From the NCBI GenBank assembly GCA_019055375.1, contig JAHQIW010006078.1:62001-126000 (forward strand): DNA of 64,000 bases. The letters are read 5' to 3'. Source of the DNA: Parelaphostrongylus tenuis (taxonomy: Eukaryota; Nematoda; Chromadorea; Rhabditida; Metastrongylidae). Position 1 is the first letter of the stretch. Each line of letters begins with the position of its first letter. The notes beneath the pieces were generated by a model. It worked only from the letters and a program-made list of their open reading frames with translations, ran no database searches and had not been told where the DNA came from. Below, one piece after another: positions 45,331 through 57,772 of the stretch. The position numbers and the translations under genes are program-made.

Positions 45331-45594
45331 CCAACATGAGCCATCAAAAAAGTGAAGCTTACAAAAGTTGACCGGAAAATAGAAAATCTATTTGCTTTGG
45401 TCTTACAATGGGCCGTCTCTCATAATTGGTCCTCAGTGGCTTACGAGCATTTTCAAGGATGATGGCCTACTAGGCAAACAGCAATGTTTGTTGCTACGAT
45501 TGGAATTACCCTTCATTTACATGTCGAAAACCGCTGTATTCAAATGATTCTGAATTATGTTATTAAATCGTGCTTCAGAAGTCTAATCCGATGC

Positions 45595-45715
45595 TCAGTA
45601 AGACTTGGGTTCACATACGTGATGCTCTTAAACGCTCTCCAAGCTATTGAACCCTGCTACTCAATTCTGGAGCCACGTCGTTCGTCACATTGACTTCCTG
45701 AACGAGATTGGTGTA
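45595..45715 (-). mobile_element. RTE-type LINE, short decayed fragment
   Basis: The phrase GATGCTCTTAAACG and the text after it align with the minus-strand LINE copy at 50.28-50.35 kb. Too short to say more. Confidence 0.4.
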
Positions 45716-46509
45716 ACCAGAGCATCTGAAGAAATTCTATCCATAGTATGAATAGAGTTTTCAAAGCGATCCGATGAGAATGCACAAAAGCCAGACTTCA
45801 AGTAAATTGGGCGTCATTTGCTAATCTCGTGAACAATTCCTTTTTTAACAACAACTCATTGTTATCTCCAGTTGACTTAAAAACCTTGCATTCATTTAGA
45901 CAAGTAATGGTCGACGAGCCAAGGTAATGTGTTGATGCAAACCGCTCAGAAGTCCTTCGAGTGCTTGGGTCTTAGAATATCAAAGCCAGGTTGTTCTTTG
46001 ATTCTACAGCGACGAAATAGCATGCTTGTTATTGATTTCAAAAGGAAGTTGAGAAGACAAATCTATCTTCTTTATTTCTTATGATGGCTGAAGGACATGG
46101 CTATCGTAGAAACACGAGCTGTCAAAGCGGATAATTTTCCTCATTGCCGTTTTGGAAATACTAACTGTTCCATCTACGCGTCAGACTGTACTCATCTTGA
46201 CTTTGTAACTAAAAAAAGTTTGGCAGTCTTTGCGAATCTTTTCTCATCTTCACAGCTTAGGCTATAACTGCTGCTCTTCCCCTTTTAGATCCCCTGATCT
46301 TTTGTGAAGACAAATGTCCATAGATGACTCGCAAACCCTCCGCTGGCGAGAAAATGTCAAATAATCGTCTATATTGTTATAAACGTTGCCTTCTCACAAA
46401 TCGCGTGATAAATCGAAGAATGCCTAGTTTTTGATTATATTAAGATTTTGTTATCTGTTATTAGCGGGACCCTTTTCTCTTTGTAAGGAATGGAAACTTG
46501 CATGGGTGG

Positions 46510-47150
46510 GAGTATTGGTCTGATTCCGGAGACTTAGACAGCCACGGCAACATCGCTTGAGCAAAACCTTTGATTGAATAAGATGTGGTCCATGTTATGG
46601 TATTTTCTAGTAAAAGACTCCCACTTCAATGGCTGAGAGTGGAGCTTCTGAACTTGTGAATTACCAGGAATGGTTGTTGTCGTCATGATAAACTCGAAGA
46701 GTTTCTCAAGCCGCATGTTCCGTTCTAATTCGTGGATCTCAATGTGATGCTCTTCAAAGATTTTTTTATGCAATTTTTGCTTATAAATCTCCATGATAAA
46801 ACAGGGAATGTAAGGTCTTCTTTGTTCAAGTTTCTTGGGTCTCTATAGAACGTTTTCGTCAACGAAGGAAGGGAAAAGTCGGTAATGACCTACTTCGTTT
46901 AAACCACAATCGTCCCACCCGGGTTGTAAGTTGTTTGAATGGATCGATGTTCTTGGTCATACTCATGTTCAAAAGGAATCAATGCAGTCGTCACCTCCAC
47001 TATCGCACATTCTAAGATTTAGTTTACTCTTTGATCAGAGACATCGTGAAATGGATGGCGTTTTTCCGTATCAGCTAAGCCAATGACGTCGTACCTTCTT
47101 GTTTGCATTGAGAGATCTACCATGGAAGATTTGTTTGAGTGTGTACTTTC
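46510..47150 (-). mobile_element. RTE-type LINE, endonuclease domain fragment
   Basis: The minus strand reads, in shifting frames, QTRRYDVIGLADTEKRHPF, then FKQLTTRVGRLWFKRS, then KWESFTRKYHNMDHILFNQR and FCSSDVAV. These are parts of the apurinic-like endonuclease at the N-terminus of nematode RTE proteins, including the DH region near its end. Stops and frameshifts show it is dead. Open text on the same strand up to about 47434 may be the element's 5' part. Confidence 0.7.
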
Positions 47151-47439
47151 GTTTTATGCACATATCGCCACATTCCGCTATGATTTTGGCGGTCTTGTTT
47201 GATTCTGGGATTTTGGCAACTACTTCATAATCGTCTTTCCAGACGTTGCCCTACCGGGGCTTCTTCGGGATCAGGGCTCAGACCTGTTTTACCTGCTTTG
47301 TACAGCATTTTATACCCTAGGTATTGTTTCCTCACCTTTGAACGTGGAAGAGGTATACTCGCGAAGAGCACGTTTGCTTCGCCTGGTGGGACATGGGGAG
47401 ACATTTCAATGAAGGTAACCACTAACTGCTTCACGTGTG

Positions 47440-48005
47440 CAGCTGAGCGTACAAGTTCTCAAGCACAAGTTTTTGGCCACTTTACCCTCGGAAGAAGGTA
47501 GTATATCAGTTGATGCAAGAGAAAGAAGGGATATACGCTGATCTGCATTTATTAATGATTGATTTGATCATAGTCATTAGCCACTATAAATTCGCTACTG
47601 ACCATCATTATCTACGATCCTCTGATAACGACCTGCGAAGCTCGGAGTCTCCTCGAAATCACAATTTCCTGAGTTTCAAATCAATGAAACTTCTGATATA
47701 CCTCTTCAACTCGATAAAATGCCTCGAACTGGCGTCCACGCAAAAATCGCACCACTGAGCGAAAATCGGATCATAATAGGACGAAGCAGCATCTGGAATG
47801 TACGCTGTTATACGATTGGGAAGAATGTTCTAGGGCACTTCAATAAGCATCAGATAGCTCCCATGCATATCATGAAAAATTATAGATTCTTATGCGCGAT
47901 TTTCCACTGAAAGCCTAGATACAATTCGCCTTTATTTATTCACTCTGCTCCAAGTCCCCGCCGTGTCCAACGATTCGATGGAAGTTTGTGTTTTTTCGCA
48001 TCAAT
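47440..48005. other. No gene recognised
   Basis: Only short open frames without recognisable motifs. Confidence 0.45.
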
Positions 48006-48009
48006 CTTG

Positions 48010-48300
48010 GAGAATAGGCCTTTCACAGAGAGATACAGTTGATGAAATTAATAAAGTTGAAGGGGATGGCACATCAAGAGAATTTGATACTGGGGCGGTG
48101 GTTTCAACTCTTCAATGCCAAAGATCTTGTGATTGAAGACAAATCTGTCTCACTAAGTTCAAGCAAGTTGAACAACGGTCTTGACTGCTGTTTGGAAGAT
48201 GAATCGCCGTCAAAAGCCCGAAAATTGACAGCCGAACTTGATGTTTCTAAGACTCCTATGCTAACCTAGGTCCACCAGCTCAACTTGATAAACCTACGGC
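48010..48300 (+). mobile_element. Mariner fragment, helix-turn-helix region
   Basis: Contains GTSREFDTGAVVSTLQC-like text in one frame and KARKLTAELDVSKTPML in another, matching the second helix-turn-helix of mariner transposase (the R-E-L-A-x-E-L-x-V-S pattern). Several frame changes. Confidence 0.6.
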
Positions 48301-49750
48301 AGAAATTTGCAGAGAACGATAAACTTTCAATTCGATGGATAGTTATTACTTATTTTGTTTCGAAAGCATGTTTTCAGTTTTTTACAAGTGCCCCATAACA
48401 TTCTTTTCAACCAAATGAATTTAGTGAAAATATAAGGCACCTATGGAGTAGAGTTATGAATGCATGCTTATAGAGGAGGTATATATTAGGCATGCATATA
48501 TGTTTGTGAATGTGTATACACGTCAACTGCATGTCCGTATTGAGCTATGCGGAAATACGTGTGATGAAACAGAAGCACAGACTCGCGCGTCATACGACGC
48601 CACAGCTCCTGTGCTCCCTGGGGCGGATACTCACGCCAGTGCGGTGCTCACAGCGCGGCACGCTATGGGCATCTCACTGGTAAGAACGCAGTGTGGTTTG
48701 CCAGGTCTCTAATTAACAGAGACTTTGGTGTGTCTTTCCGGGTTTGTGCCCGGAAAGGCAGCAATGCGGGTGGATGGTGACGAGATAACGGTGAGATTGG
48801 AGCTTAGTCGTGTGGAGTCCTCGTGATAGTCGCTTTGATAAGTAAAAACTCGCTTTGTGTTCATTCACGGAAACTCTCGCTCTTCTGGCTACCAAATTTT
48901 TTCAATTTTCTTCTCATATGAAAGCAGAAACTGAGAATTATCAAGAAACTACGCCACAAAAAACGAAGCAACATGCTCTGCATCGGCTGCCTCCATAGAA
49001 AATGACTCGCAACCAGAGTAAAGTTTCGAAGGACTATTGCAACATTCAAAATTTTGGTGCATGTTTCATGGAAAATTAGGGGCATGAACAGAGGAAATTT
49101 CAACACTCTACGGCATCCATCTCAGTATATGAGGACGGAAAAACTACGTTTTCGATTCATAATATTTCCACAAACGAGGAACAGAACGAAGAGAAGAAGC
49201 ATGAGGGTGGGCACTGAAAACAATATAAAATTATGTGAGCTCTAAAAGGTGTGCTTAGTTCCAGCAGTTCCGCGGTAAAGCTGTGCTAATGTCGCGAGTT
49301 GTTTCAGCCTTTTTGACCTATCTTGTCCACGGTCTGGAAGCGACATTACTTTTGCACCAACCAACATCCTTTCCATTGTCCAAATAAATTATAAAATAAC
49401 ACCAATTAAAACGCCACTACCAACTAACCGAACAGCGAGAAATGCGCTTTTGATGATGTTGAACATAAGAACATTTATTTAAGAATACGTTTCAATTTTA
49501 GCAGTTTTTCAACCAAATGACTGATATTTTCTTATCTATCATGCTGTTGACTATCAATATATTTATTTAAAGATAATCATTACGCTTAATCGTTGCCGAA
49601 GTGAGTCATACCAGCCAGTTCGTTTTTTCGCACACTAGCCGGCCGAGTTGCCACGCAACACAAAGGCTCGTGCTTTTCATTTAGCAACCAGGGTCAACAC
49701 ACTCTAAATATTTTACCATATACAATGAAGATGACACGATATTAGCATTT
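48301..49750. other. No gene recognised; locally GC-rich at 48.55-48.85 kb
   Basis: A GC-rich island (about 48560-48840) includes an 82-codon open frame at 48464-48712 of no recognised family, ending close to a GTAAGA donor-like site, and a strong hairpin (separate entry). The remainder shows nothing. Confidence 0.4.
48734..48757. other. Strong GC-rich hairpin
   Basis: A perfect 9-bp stem CTTTCCGGG/CCCGGAAAG with a 6-base loop, extendable to 11 bp with one G-T pair. Not the histone-mRNA stem-loop sequence; function unknown. Confidence 0.6.
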
Positions 49751-49757
49751 TTCGTTA

Positions 49758-50385
49758 TGACGTAAAAATCACCTGTAATACCTGACGTCCCGTTTGACCT
49801 TTGAGTAACTCGAGTACGGCACCAGCAACACCTCCGTTTTTCCCTATCGCGCACAGTGGGTGCCTCATCGCTCTAGGGATCTGTTGAGCATTGTATCTTT
49901 TTTTGAAACTTTTGTTAAAAATTTGCACCACTGGATCGGTAGTCATCCTCCAGAGCGCTTGATATCCCGATGAATTCAGTCAATAACGGCTCTCATCTAT
50001 CGGTTGTCGTTGAAGTACATCACATTTCCTGCCCACCTTGTTTTCTATATCCTGTCGTGTAGAACGGCCTCTTTGATTTTCGATTTCTGACATAGATCGG
50101 AGCTTCAAATAATACTCCTAGCATCAACCTTTCGATTGCGCGTTCAGTAACGCCAAGTGATCTTTCATCCTGCTTACATAGCGACCAGGTTTCTGCTGCA
50201 TACGTCACTTCAAGGATAATTGTCGAGTCGAAAACGTGGGCACGGAGTCGGATGTTCTTTGTCCGCTCCATTACATCTTCGATGCTCTTAAACGGTTCCC
50301 AAACCGCTCGTTTCCTCGTGTTCGGCTCTGGAGCTATGTCGTTCAACATGTTGCACTGACTGTAGTCGAGCCAAGACGCTCCCAG
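49758..50385 (-). mobile_element. RTE-type LINE, 5'-truncated, C-terminal part
   Basis: The minus strand reads MLNDIAPEPNTRKRAVWEPF, KSIEDVMERTKNIRLRAH, TYAAETWSLCKQDERSL, then frameshifts, RYNAQQIPRA, and ends with GTCAGGTATTACAGGTGAT. The same region as the 38.6 kb copy but more decayed. Confidence 0.8.
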
Positions 50386-50490
50386 TTGATTGATCCAGAG
50401 AGTGTTGGGAGAGGGGATAAAACAAGCAAGGGCCATGCTTACTACTTTGCTATGTAATACATTACGTCACTAACCACTGTGTCCCATGAA
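50386..50490 (-). repeat. SINE-3 fragment next to the LINE
   Basis: The minus strand starts TTTCATGGGACACAGTGG, then TTAGTGACG, and later TTTTATCCCCTCTCCCAAC, matching the SINE-3 head. Confidence 0.5.
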
Positions 50491-50519
50491 AGGAAACTGT
50501 GAGTGTTATAGATAGCATA

Positions 50520-50912
50520 TGTTTCGTCTCGAGTGTTTTTTTAAGACCACAGCTCAAATTTCAATACGCCAAATAATCATTTTTGAGCCACGCATGTCGT
50601 GCGGTTTATTCAAAAGGGCTGACTCACAGAATTCGATGCATGCGTGATAAACTTCGCTTGACATAGAGTGTTAAACGTTCGTCTTCGATGACTGTCTGTA
50701 AGGGAGCAGAGCTCCCGAGAGAACTGACTATAAAAATATCGAAAGACGACGGGTTCTGCCCGACTAACGAGTGTGTAAGGACGAAACACGTGTATCGGGC
50801 TGTACGAGAGCCCTTACCAGACCGCATGACAAATTGGCTCAAATAATAATGAACGAATCTATTGAAATTTGAGCGTGGTCTTAATAAAACACTCGAAACA
50901 AACGACTAACGA
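50520..50912. mobile_element. Palindromic hammerhead-bearing element (family B)
   Basis: The left end (GTTTCGTCTCGAGTG, TAAGACCACAGCTCAAATTT) is mirrored by the right end (AAATTTGAGCGTGGTCTTAA, AACACTCGAAAC). The right arm carries a hammerhead on the plus strand; the mirrored left arm (about 50590-50680) is a decayed equivalent. Sequence differs from family A except in the ribozyme layout. Partial relatives lie at 45.0 and 51.9 kb. Confidence 0.68.
50758..50800 (+). ncRNA. Hammerhead ribozyme, mutated core (G5 to A)
   Basis: A perfect 6-bp helix I, GCCCGA (50758-50763) with UCGGGC (50795-50800). The core is CUAACGA, helix II has only its two outer pairs (GU/AC), and GAAA is at 50783-50786. 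Helix III is AC/GU around a four-base loop, and the cleavage base is A at 50794. The G5 change and weak helix II predict little or no activity. The fold is shared with family A although the paired bases are different. Confidence 0.68.
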
Positions 50913-51118
50913 GAGGTTCGACGTTTGAGGCAAGAACGTACCATCTGAGTACAATTTTAGGTATCTAAGCAGTTACAAATGAGTTTTTTGAAAGGAAAAA
51001 TGCGCGATTGTAAGTAGATCAAATAATTGGGGAAACACTTTTGTACGAAACAGTGCTAGATATGTACAGCGGAATGTCATGTAAAAGTGATAAATTGGCA
51101 TATTATATTGGTAACAAA

Positions 51119-51380
51119 GAGCGCATGTGGCGCAGTGGTTAGAAGTGCTCTGCGTTTCACACAAGTTCGATATTTTGATCACACGCTCATGGCTCACCAA
51201 GCCATCCACCCCTCCGGTATCGATAAACTGGTACTGGACTGGTCTCAGACTTGTCCGGGAGAATAAGCAGCACTGACTCTTTAATGCGGGAGGACACCGG
51301 GAGTCATTATGAATTCGATCACCTCAAACAGAGTTAAAAACCTTAGGGTTCGATCAACACCAAGAGCTTTATCTTTTCTC
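51119..51380 (+). repeat. SINE-1 copy
   Basis: Starts GAGCGCATGTGGCGCAGTGG; the B box is altered (TTTTGATCACACG); the tail is GAGCTTTATCTTTTC. Flanks TTGGTAACAAA and ATGGTAACAGA suggest a target duplication. Confidence 0.82.
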
Positions 51381-51914
51381 ATATGGTAACAGAATTTTAA
51401 ACGTACTTCTCGCTTAGAGATAGTAGTTTTGGTAAGTAATACGCAACTACCCTAGAAATCCACAGATTGGTAGATAGATAAATGAGTAAACATATAGGAA
51501 CCTCAATGATGAGAACCAAGAGCAAGTTCTACGGGAAAAGTTATTCTTTTCATGACACATGTTGAGATGTAACATTTGCAAATAGCTTCTTGGGATGTTA
51601 AAACGACGTATTGAATTTGACTAAATCGATGGTGAAGGCCGAGTTCATAATGCGAATATCGCCGTCGCTCTATTCATTCGCAAATCTCGATTGTGAACAT
51701 ATGGTCCAGTTTCCGATAAAGAGTATTTGATACGTTGAATTCAAAAAAAATTCTCATGATTGAAGGAAAAGCATAATGTTAGATAGCAAATGGCTTTGAA
51801 AACCGACTCCTCTAACTTCGGCATGTACCATCAATCATTATTGAGTGTACAAATAGGATTCCGCCGTTTCTCTTATTTTTTGCTCTAATAATAGTAAAGA
51901 TAAGGGTATGCAAC

Positions 51915-52055
51915 CTTGCGTTTCGAGTGATTCTGGAGAACACGCTCGAATTTCAAGATGTCTGATAGTCATTTTTGAGCTATGAGTATTTGTCAGGCAT
52001 ACTGAAATTTGAGCGTGGTCTCAGGAAACGATTTGTTTCAAGGTTTAATACTTAA
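51915..52055. repeat. Small family-B palindrome without hammerhead
   Basis: GTTTCGAGTGATTCTGG... CACGCTCGAATTTCA on the left mirrors TGAAATTTGAGCGTGGTCTC on the right. The ribozyme segment is missing. Confidence 0.5.
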
Positions 52056-52059
52056 ACTA

Positions 52060-54935
52060 TTTTTAACGAAATTAAGATTTGAATAAGATGCACATATCCT
52101 AGGACCAACTAATAGTTTCTTCTGTGAGTAGCACTCCATCTCAGAAATTCTAGATTGAAAATTTATCGAACTCTACTAGATTAAAGAAAATGAGGGGTCA
52201 TAAGAAATGTGGTAATTGATATGCCACAAAATTTACACTCAGATGACCTCGAGGCCGAGCTTCGATCTTTATGGCCTGTAATAAACAAAATCCTTATGCG
52301 CGTTGACCGCAGCTATAACACCTTTTCGCCAACATCACTTCTGTTTGAATTCTCTTTTAGAGGTCTAGAAAAGCAGGATGCCGGGCAAAGACTGGATGCC
52401 TTCGTCCCAGTAAGAATGAGGCTGGCAATCAAAGAGGTTAGTGAGTCAATTCTAAGTTTGTTGTAGTCCGTGCATTTTTTTTCTAGATAAGTGCTTCAGG
52501 CATAGAAGAGACGATGATTTGATAAAGCAATATCAGAGCTATAAACGGGATGTAACCTCGTGTTCAGCCCATACTCCCCAAAAAATTGCGGCTTGAGATG
52601 AGCATTATCTTAAAGGAGTGAAAAACTGGATGATTTTGGAGGCTTTTTTGTTTTTTGCACACGTCGGCACCGATTGTTGGCCCGTTCTGAAGTACTTCCC
52701 AATACATCATGCTTTTTCAATTCCAGAAAGCCAAGAAACAACGATGAGAAAAGGATTTTTGAGCAACCCCGCATGATGTGCATGATAGGGGCCACAATAG
52801 ATCATTTCTAGTATATTTCACTTGCGGCTCAATTTTTTTACTTCTCAGTCAACGTATTATATTATGAATGGGTTTGCATGTATTCCATATCATGTGAAAA
52901 ATCTGCCTTGAAGACACCGTCAGCATAGGTTCGTCCATATTAAGAATTTCTTTTATTTTCAATTAACAATGTCAAACATTTCAACGCGGAATATACAGCA
53001 TACACTGTATCTGCCAGACAGAATTTCAGTGGACTTCTTCCGTGTAACTTTCTTCATGAGCTGAGATACATTGGTTCTCATAGAACCCAGAAAGAGACGA
53101 GGCTAACTTTTTAGAGAAAAGCAAAAGTGGGAGTTAACCCGAGCATCACTTCATTCGTATGAATTACATGGTCGTTGAATTGCAAACTTCAGTTAGCCAA
53201 CGGTGTAGCAAGTGCAGAAATTGGACCAGCCCCTGGATATCAGTACGCCACTTCATCCTACGTATATGCCGCTAGAACTGTGCGACGAACAACAGCCGAG
53301 TTTACATTTCTTACTTGTCATGGGAAAATTTCTGTAGTTCGAGCATCCAATAAATACCAGCTTCTATTCCAAATTGCCGAGACATAAGCTAAAGAATGGA
53401 TTCTTAGCGAAGCGGAGTTCCTCTCTCAAAAAAGGTTCAAAACGGGTTGAGACAAAGGAATGTACCCTTATTTTGCTTCCAATGGCTCTCACGAAGCCAT
53501 AGAAAAGAACAAGCTTTTCCTCTCAGCTTGCACTGGATGCTTTTCTACAGAATCCACAATCAACTGCACCAGTCGTTCTACTAATTCGTACGACTACGGG
53601 CCGAAATTTGTGAGGAATACCGGATAGTGCTTGCGGAGAAATCTTGGACATCCTATGGTATAACTTGTGCAATGGTAGCTCGAAATTTATTATATTGTTT
53701 CAAAATTCGAGAAAAGAACCCTAGGAATATAAAAAAACAGGAAACAATGTTTCAAGATCACCACTAAAAGGCATAGACAAGATAGGTATGAGCTTCCTCG
53801 AGCAAAACTTGCAATCTCATAGCACAGCCTATCTCAAGAAGTTCAGAAGAAAAGAAGAAATGGTCAAATTTCTAATTAATGCTTCGTACTCAATACATTC
53901 AAGGATAAGGCTATGACGACTCTGTACGGTTAAGAGTTCCACTGTAGAAAGAATTTGCTAGACTTTCTGTAGACAAGCATGGGTCACTGAAAAGAAGAAC
54001 AACTTTATCGATCGACGAACTCAAACGAAATTATACCAGTAGGATTCGTTGATCATTAGAATACCGCTATTGAACACTCTAGATGTGAGGAGCTAGGACG
54101 ATTTTTGACATGAAATAATGTGAAATACGCGCTTATACTATAAGAGATTTCTAAAAATTTCTCAGTTCAAATGTGAAAATTTATATCATAATCCAATGAA
54201 AAGTGACAAATGAGAAATCAAGCGAAGATGAAGATTTCCTAAATGCTTCAAATAGTTATCCTCGATAAACACAAGCACCACCAAACACTTCTCGTTTTTA
54301 CAACCGTTTTGTTCACGAGTGAAACCATAAGCTCAGGCCGGCGATGAAATGGAAATTCAACTAGGAACAACTCGAGGTAGCAACCGATATCTAGATTTTC
54401 GAGCTAATGTTATGATTGATTACTGGTACTGGGTTTGTACTGGCATAGAATTTATTGACGTCGAATCAGATTTGTGGTGACATGGTGATGCAATCGCGAT
54501 TAGTAACCAATTAGGCAACTTCCCCTTAAAAGGATTCATGTGGATTTCACAGTCGTAATGAAGCACTGACTGGTAGTCCCATCGCCGGAGAGTAAGGAAT
54601 AGTGAGTTGGCCAATTTGCGGTGCTGACTTTTAACAACTGACCGTTTCGCTATCACGACCGTTTCTGGCTGGCTCGTGATACGGACAGAGACAAAGAGCT
54701 GTTGGCCTCTTAAAACTGCGTGTGCAGAAGTCTCTTCCGTGATAATGTATCACTTGTAGACTGAGTTCATTCATAATCTTAATTAATAGTATGAATACTA
54801 GATTTATATTGAAGTGCGTAAGAATATCCGTAAGTCTCCTGAACAGAGCGGACACGTGTGTGTCGTTTTTCGCTATACGTCGTAGTGAAAGGGTTATATC
54901 AAGTTCGACGTTGCTCAATAAGTTGGTGGCTACAT
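52060..54935. other. No gene recognised
   Basis: Open frames at 52209-52466 (85 codons) and 53175-53387 (70 codons) have protein-like composition, but no recognised motif and no flanking exon chain. No repeat family was identified. Confidence 0.45.
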
Positions 54936-54939
54936 GAGA

Positions 54940-55215
54940 GTGCGTCTTTGGCGAAGCGGTCAGATGTGCCTCGCAGTACATACGTAGTCGTTAGTATGAT
55001 TCCTGGCTTAGGCTGACCAAACCTTTTATTCCTCTTAAGCCGACGAATTGCTATTAGAGTTGTCTAGGAGATCAGCTGTATTTACCTGATATTAGGCCAG
55101 CACAAGCAACTGTATAAGCCACATATGCAACTGAACACCTCCAACGATGCTTGATGAAGTCGAATACATGGTACATCCCTTTAGGATTGATCAAAGTCGG
55201 CAGCTTTTCCTTCAG
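54940..55215 (+). repeat. SINE-1, decayed copy
   Basis: Head GTGCGTCTTTGGCGAAGCGG, then TCAGATGTGCC, GACTTG-like text lost, then GAAGTCGAATACATGGTACA, TTGATCAAAGTCGG and a TTTTCC tail. Confidence 0.6.
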
Positions 55216-55329
55216 CTATTTTGTTGTTAAAAGAACTTGGGGATGATATTATCAACGTTCTTAGAACTGGCTAACGTTTTGGCAGTTTCTTCTTTTTTAA
55301 AGCCTAAAAATGCCAATTTGTCACGCAAT

Positions 55330-55630
55330 ATGAACGAATCGCTATAGTTGACACGAGAAAGAGCCATTTTCAATGGCTATATAGCATCAGCCATAGGTTA
55401 AGTTCAAAAGGTAGATGTAGGCCCCAAAACAGCAATACCCCACAACTGAACAAGAATACTTTCAAACGGCCATTTTATCCGTCGAAATTAGTAGCGCGGT
55501 TAAGAGGTAGCCAAAAAGATGCGATATTGAGAAATCTGTGGTAGTTGTTTAACTTCGATCTCTCACCCTGTGCCATCAGTTGATCCTCAATAAACTTTGC
55601 GATTGCTTATGCAATACAAAGAACTGTATA
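55330..55630 (+). mobile_element. Penelope-like element fragment (region before GIY-YIG)
   Basis: Aligns with 60250-60545 of the large element: shared GAATTAGTAGCGCGGTTA, AAAAAGATGCG, CTCACCCT, GCCATCAG and TGATCC. It stops at a GT microsatellite. Confidence 0.65.
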
Positions 55631-55654
55631 GGTGGTGTGTTGTGTGTGTGTGTG

Positions 55655-55695
<41 letters not shown>

Positions 55696-55870
55696 GGCAT
55701 ATGTATGCATGTAGATATGTATATATGTATGTATGTACATATGTATATATGTATGTACGTATACATGTAAATATGTATGTATATATGTAAATATGTATGT
55801 GTGTATATATGTATATGTGCATATATGTATGTACGTATCGTGTATATGTGATGTGTGCGCGTGTATGTGT
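55631..55870. repeat. GT and ATATGTAT microsatellite
   Basis: About 70 bp of GT repeats followed by ATGTATGTATATATGT-type units. Confidence 0.9.
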
Positions 55871-55879
55871 GTGTTACAT

Positions 55880-57772
55880 AATCACTGAACATATGATCGA
55901 CGTCACTATCGTTAAAGTGAAGCATGAAACTAGCGTTGTACATAGGTCCTCATGAACAAGTGCTAACTATGCAAGGTTTCATTGTTGTTGGCGGTACTTG
56001 AATCAGTGCTACTGAATCCTGTACACCCCAACATTGTTCTATAGCTGTGCCATCCTCGTTGGAAATAAAGGGTTAATCAAACGGACCTCTATTTTCGTTA
56101 GACGAGTTGTCTTGAGCTTTGTTTCACATACATATAATTATTTATTCTATTTGTCGTGGAGAGCTGCCGCTGCGTGAATTGTTAAATTGAGTTGCGCTCC
56201 ATCCGGAGAATCACTCGCATGAACCTCATAGAGAAAGTCAGTAGAGTAATCTTAGTCGCATAGTGAAAAGCTTTTTTTAAACACTCCATGTTATGCTCTT
56301 CGCCTCAGGGCTACTGATGGAGAGCAGCTGACAGGTTCAAAAAATGTGAATTATGTCCTCCTCAAAACAAACATTAAGCTAGAAGTACTAATTTTACATA
56401 TCTTTAGCCCTTTGCACCTGCTCCAAAAAGCTTAAATACACTCAAATACACTTATGAGTGAAATGCATAAATATGCATTGATTGGCTCTTTCCTTATAGT
56501 GCAAACACTGACATAATAAAGATCCTCAGTGTTATAACCTTCACACAGAAAAAGGGATAGTTTCTCATTTACCAGTATAATTTTAGTTTAGTTTTAGTTT
56601 TTAGTTTGATTGGAAATAATTCCTCCGTTAAAATAAACTTGTGGGTTTCTTATTCTACTTTGATACATCACGATTTACTTTAAAGCTCATATATTTTTGA
56701 AGCATGTATAACTGTTTAGTGTGAAGGAAAACATTGACTTACTACACAGTCACACTATTTTTGGTATTCAGTCAATTGCAATAAGTTATATAAAGGATAT
56801 CACGATATAATTCTATGAGCTTTCGCAGCTTTCAACTCCAGGAGTTGAATTATAAACAGAAGTACTTTTTATATATCCACCTACAGTATACTGTAAACCC
56901 TCTTTCGGTATTGCAACTTTTGCCACTGGACATGCCCACTGATTTCGCGTGTCCTACTTACTTTTTTACTGGCCTCAAAACGAGTTCATGTACGCCTTCC
57001 ATTTTTCAGCTCTTCGAAATAACTTTAATGTGACCACGTGCAGATGGTTGTAGCCATCCACCACGAATCATCAGACCTGGTTGACCTAAAAGCTTCCTAC
57101 GCGCATTTCACTCCATTTTCACCGCTTGAATAAATAGACTTTGTTTATTTCTACGATTTTCTTCCATACTTCACATTTACGATGGGAAGAAATACTTTTG
57201 CGTTACGGGACAACTCTGTTCTAAAGGTCACAAGAGTTTTGAAAAAACTAGTCAGTATACTGCATATTTCTTGTTCGTTCATTGTTGTCACTTGAAACTC
57301 ACTACCTTAGGGAAAGCCTTCGTAATTTCAGCTATCATTGTGCTGTCTCCCCTCTTCAACAGATTATCGATTATAAGATAAACGGTGAGTTTCCGCAGAA
57401 TGTGCCGTCGCCCAGAGCCCTAGTCCACATTTTAGGCGTTCAAAATAACGCAGCGCTCAAGTGGAAAATACCAATCGTCTTCCGCAAACTCTAAGTGCCC
57501 GGTATTTGTAAAATTACTCTAGAACGGACATATCATCATGACCATCGAACGAATGAGAATGATGAGTAGGAATGGACGATCCTACTCTCGCAACATAAGC
57601 GACAGGAATTCGTAATAAGAATTAAAAATCTTTGTGTTCTCAAATTTTGACTTTTCCCTCTTGGAAAAGAAGGAATATTGGAACGCATGTTCTCTTTTTT
57701 AAGGATGCCTAAAGGAAAAACTTTCCGGCATTGAATTTTTCTTTGGTGACGATGACCTGTTCTAATAGTCTG
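55880..57772. other. No gene recognised
   Basis: AT-rich. A 70-codon frame at 57282-57494 is unrecognised. A short TTTAGTTTTAGTTTT run lies near 56585. Confidence 0.45.

Noticed and set aside
47199..47501. Plus-strand open frame of 100 codons
   Set aside because: The opposite strand better fits the 5' part of the decayed RTE element; no plus-strand motif.
55587..55943. A 118-codon minus-strand open frame rich in His, Thr and Tyr
   Set aside because: It is a translation of the GT/ATGTAT microsatellite.
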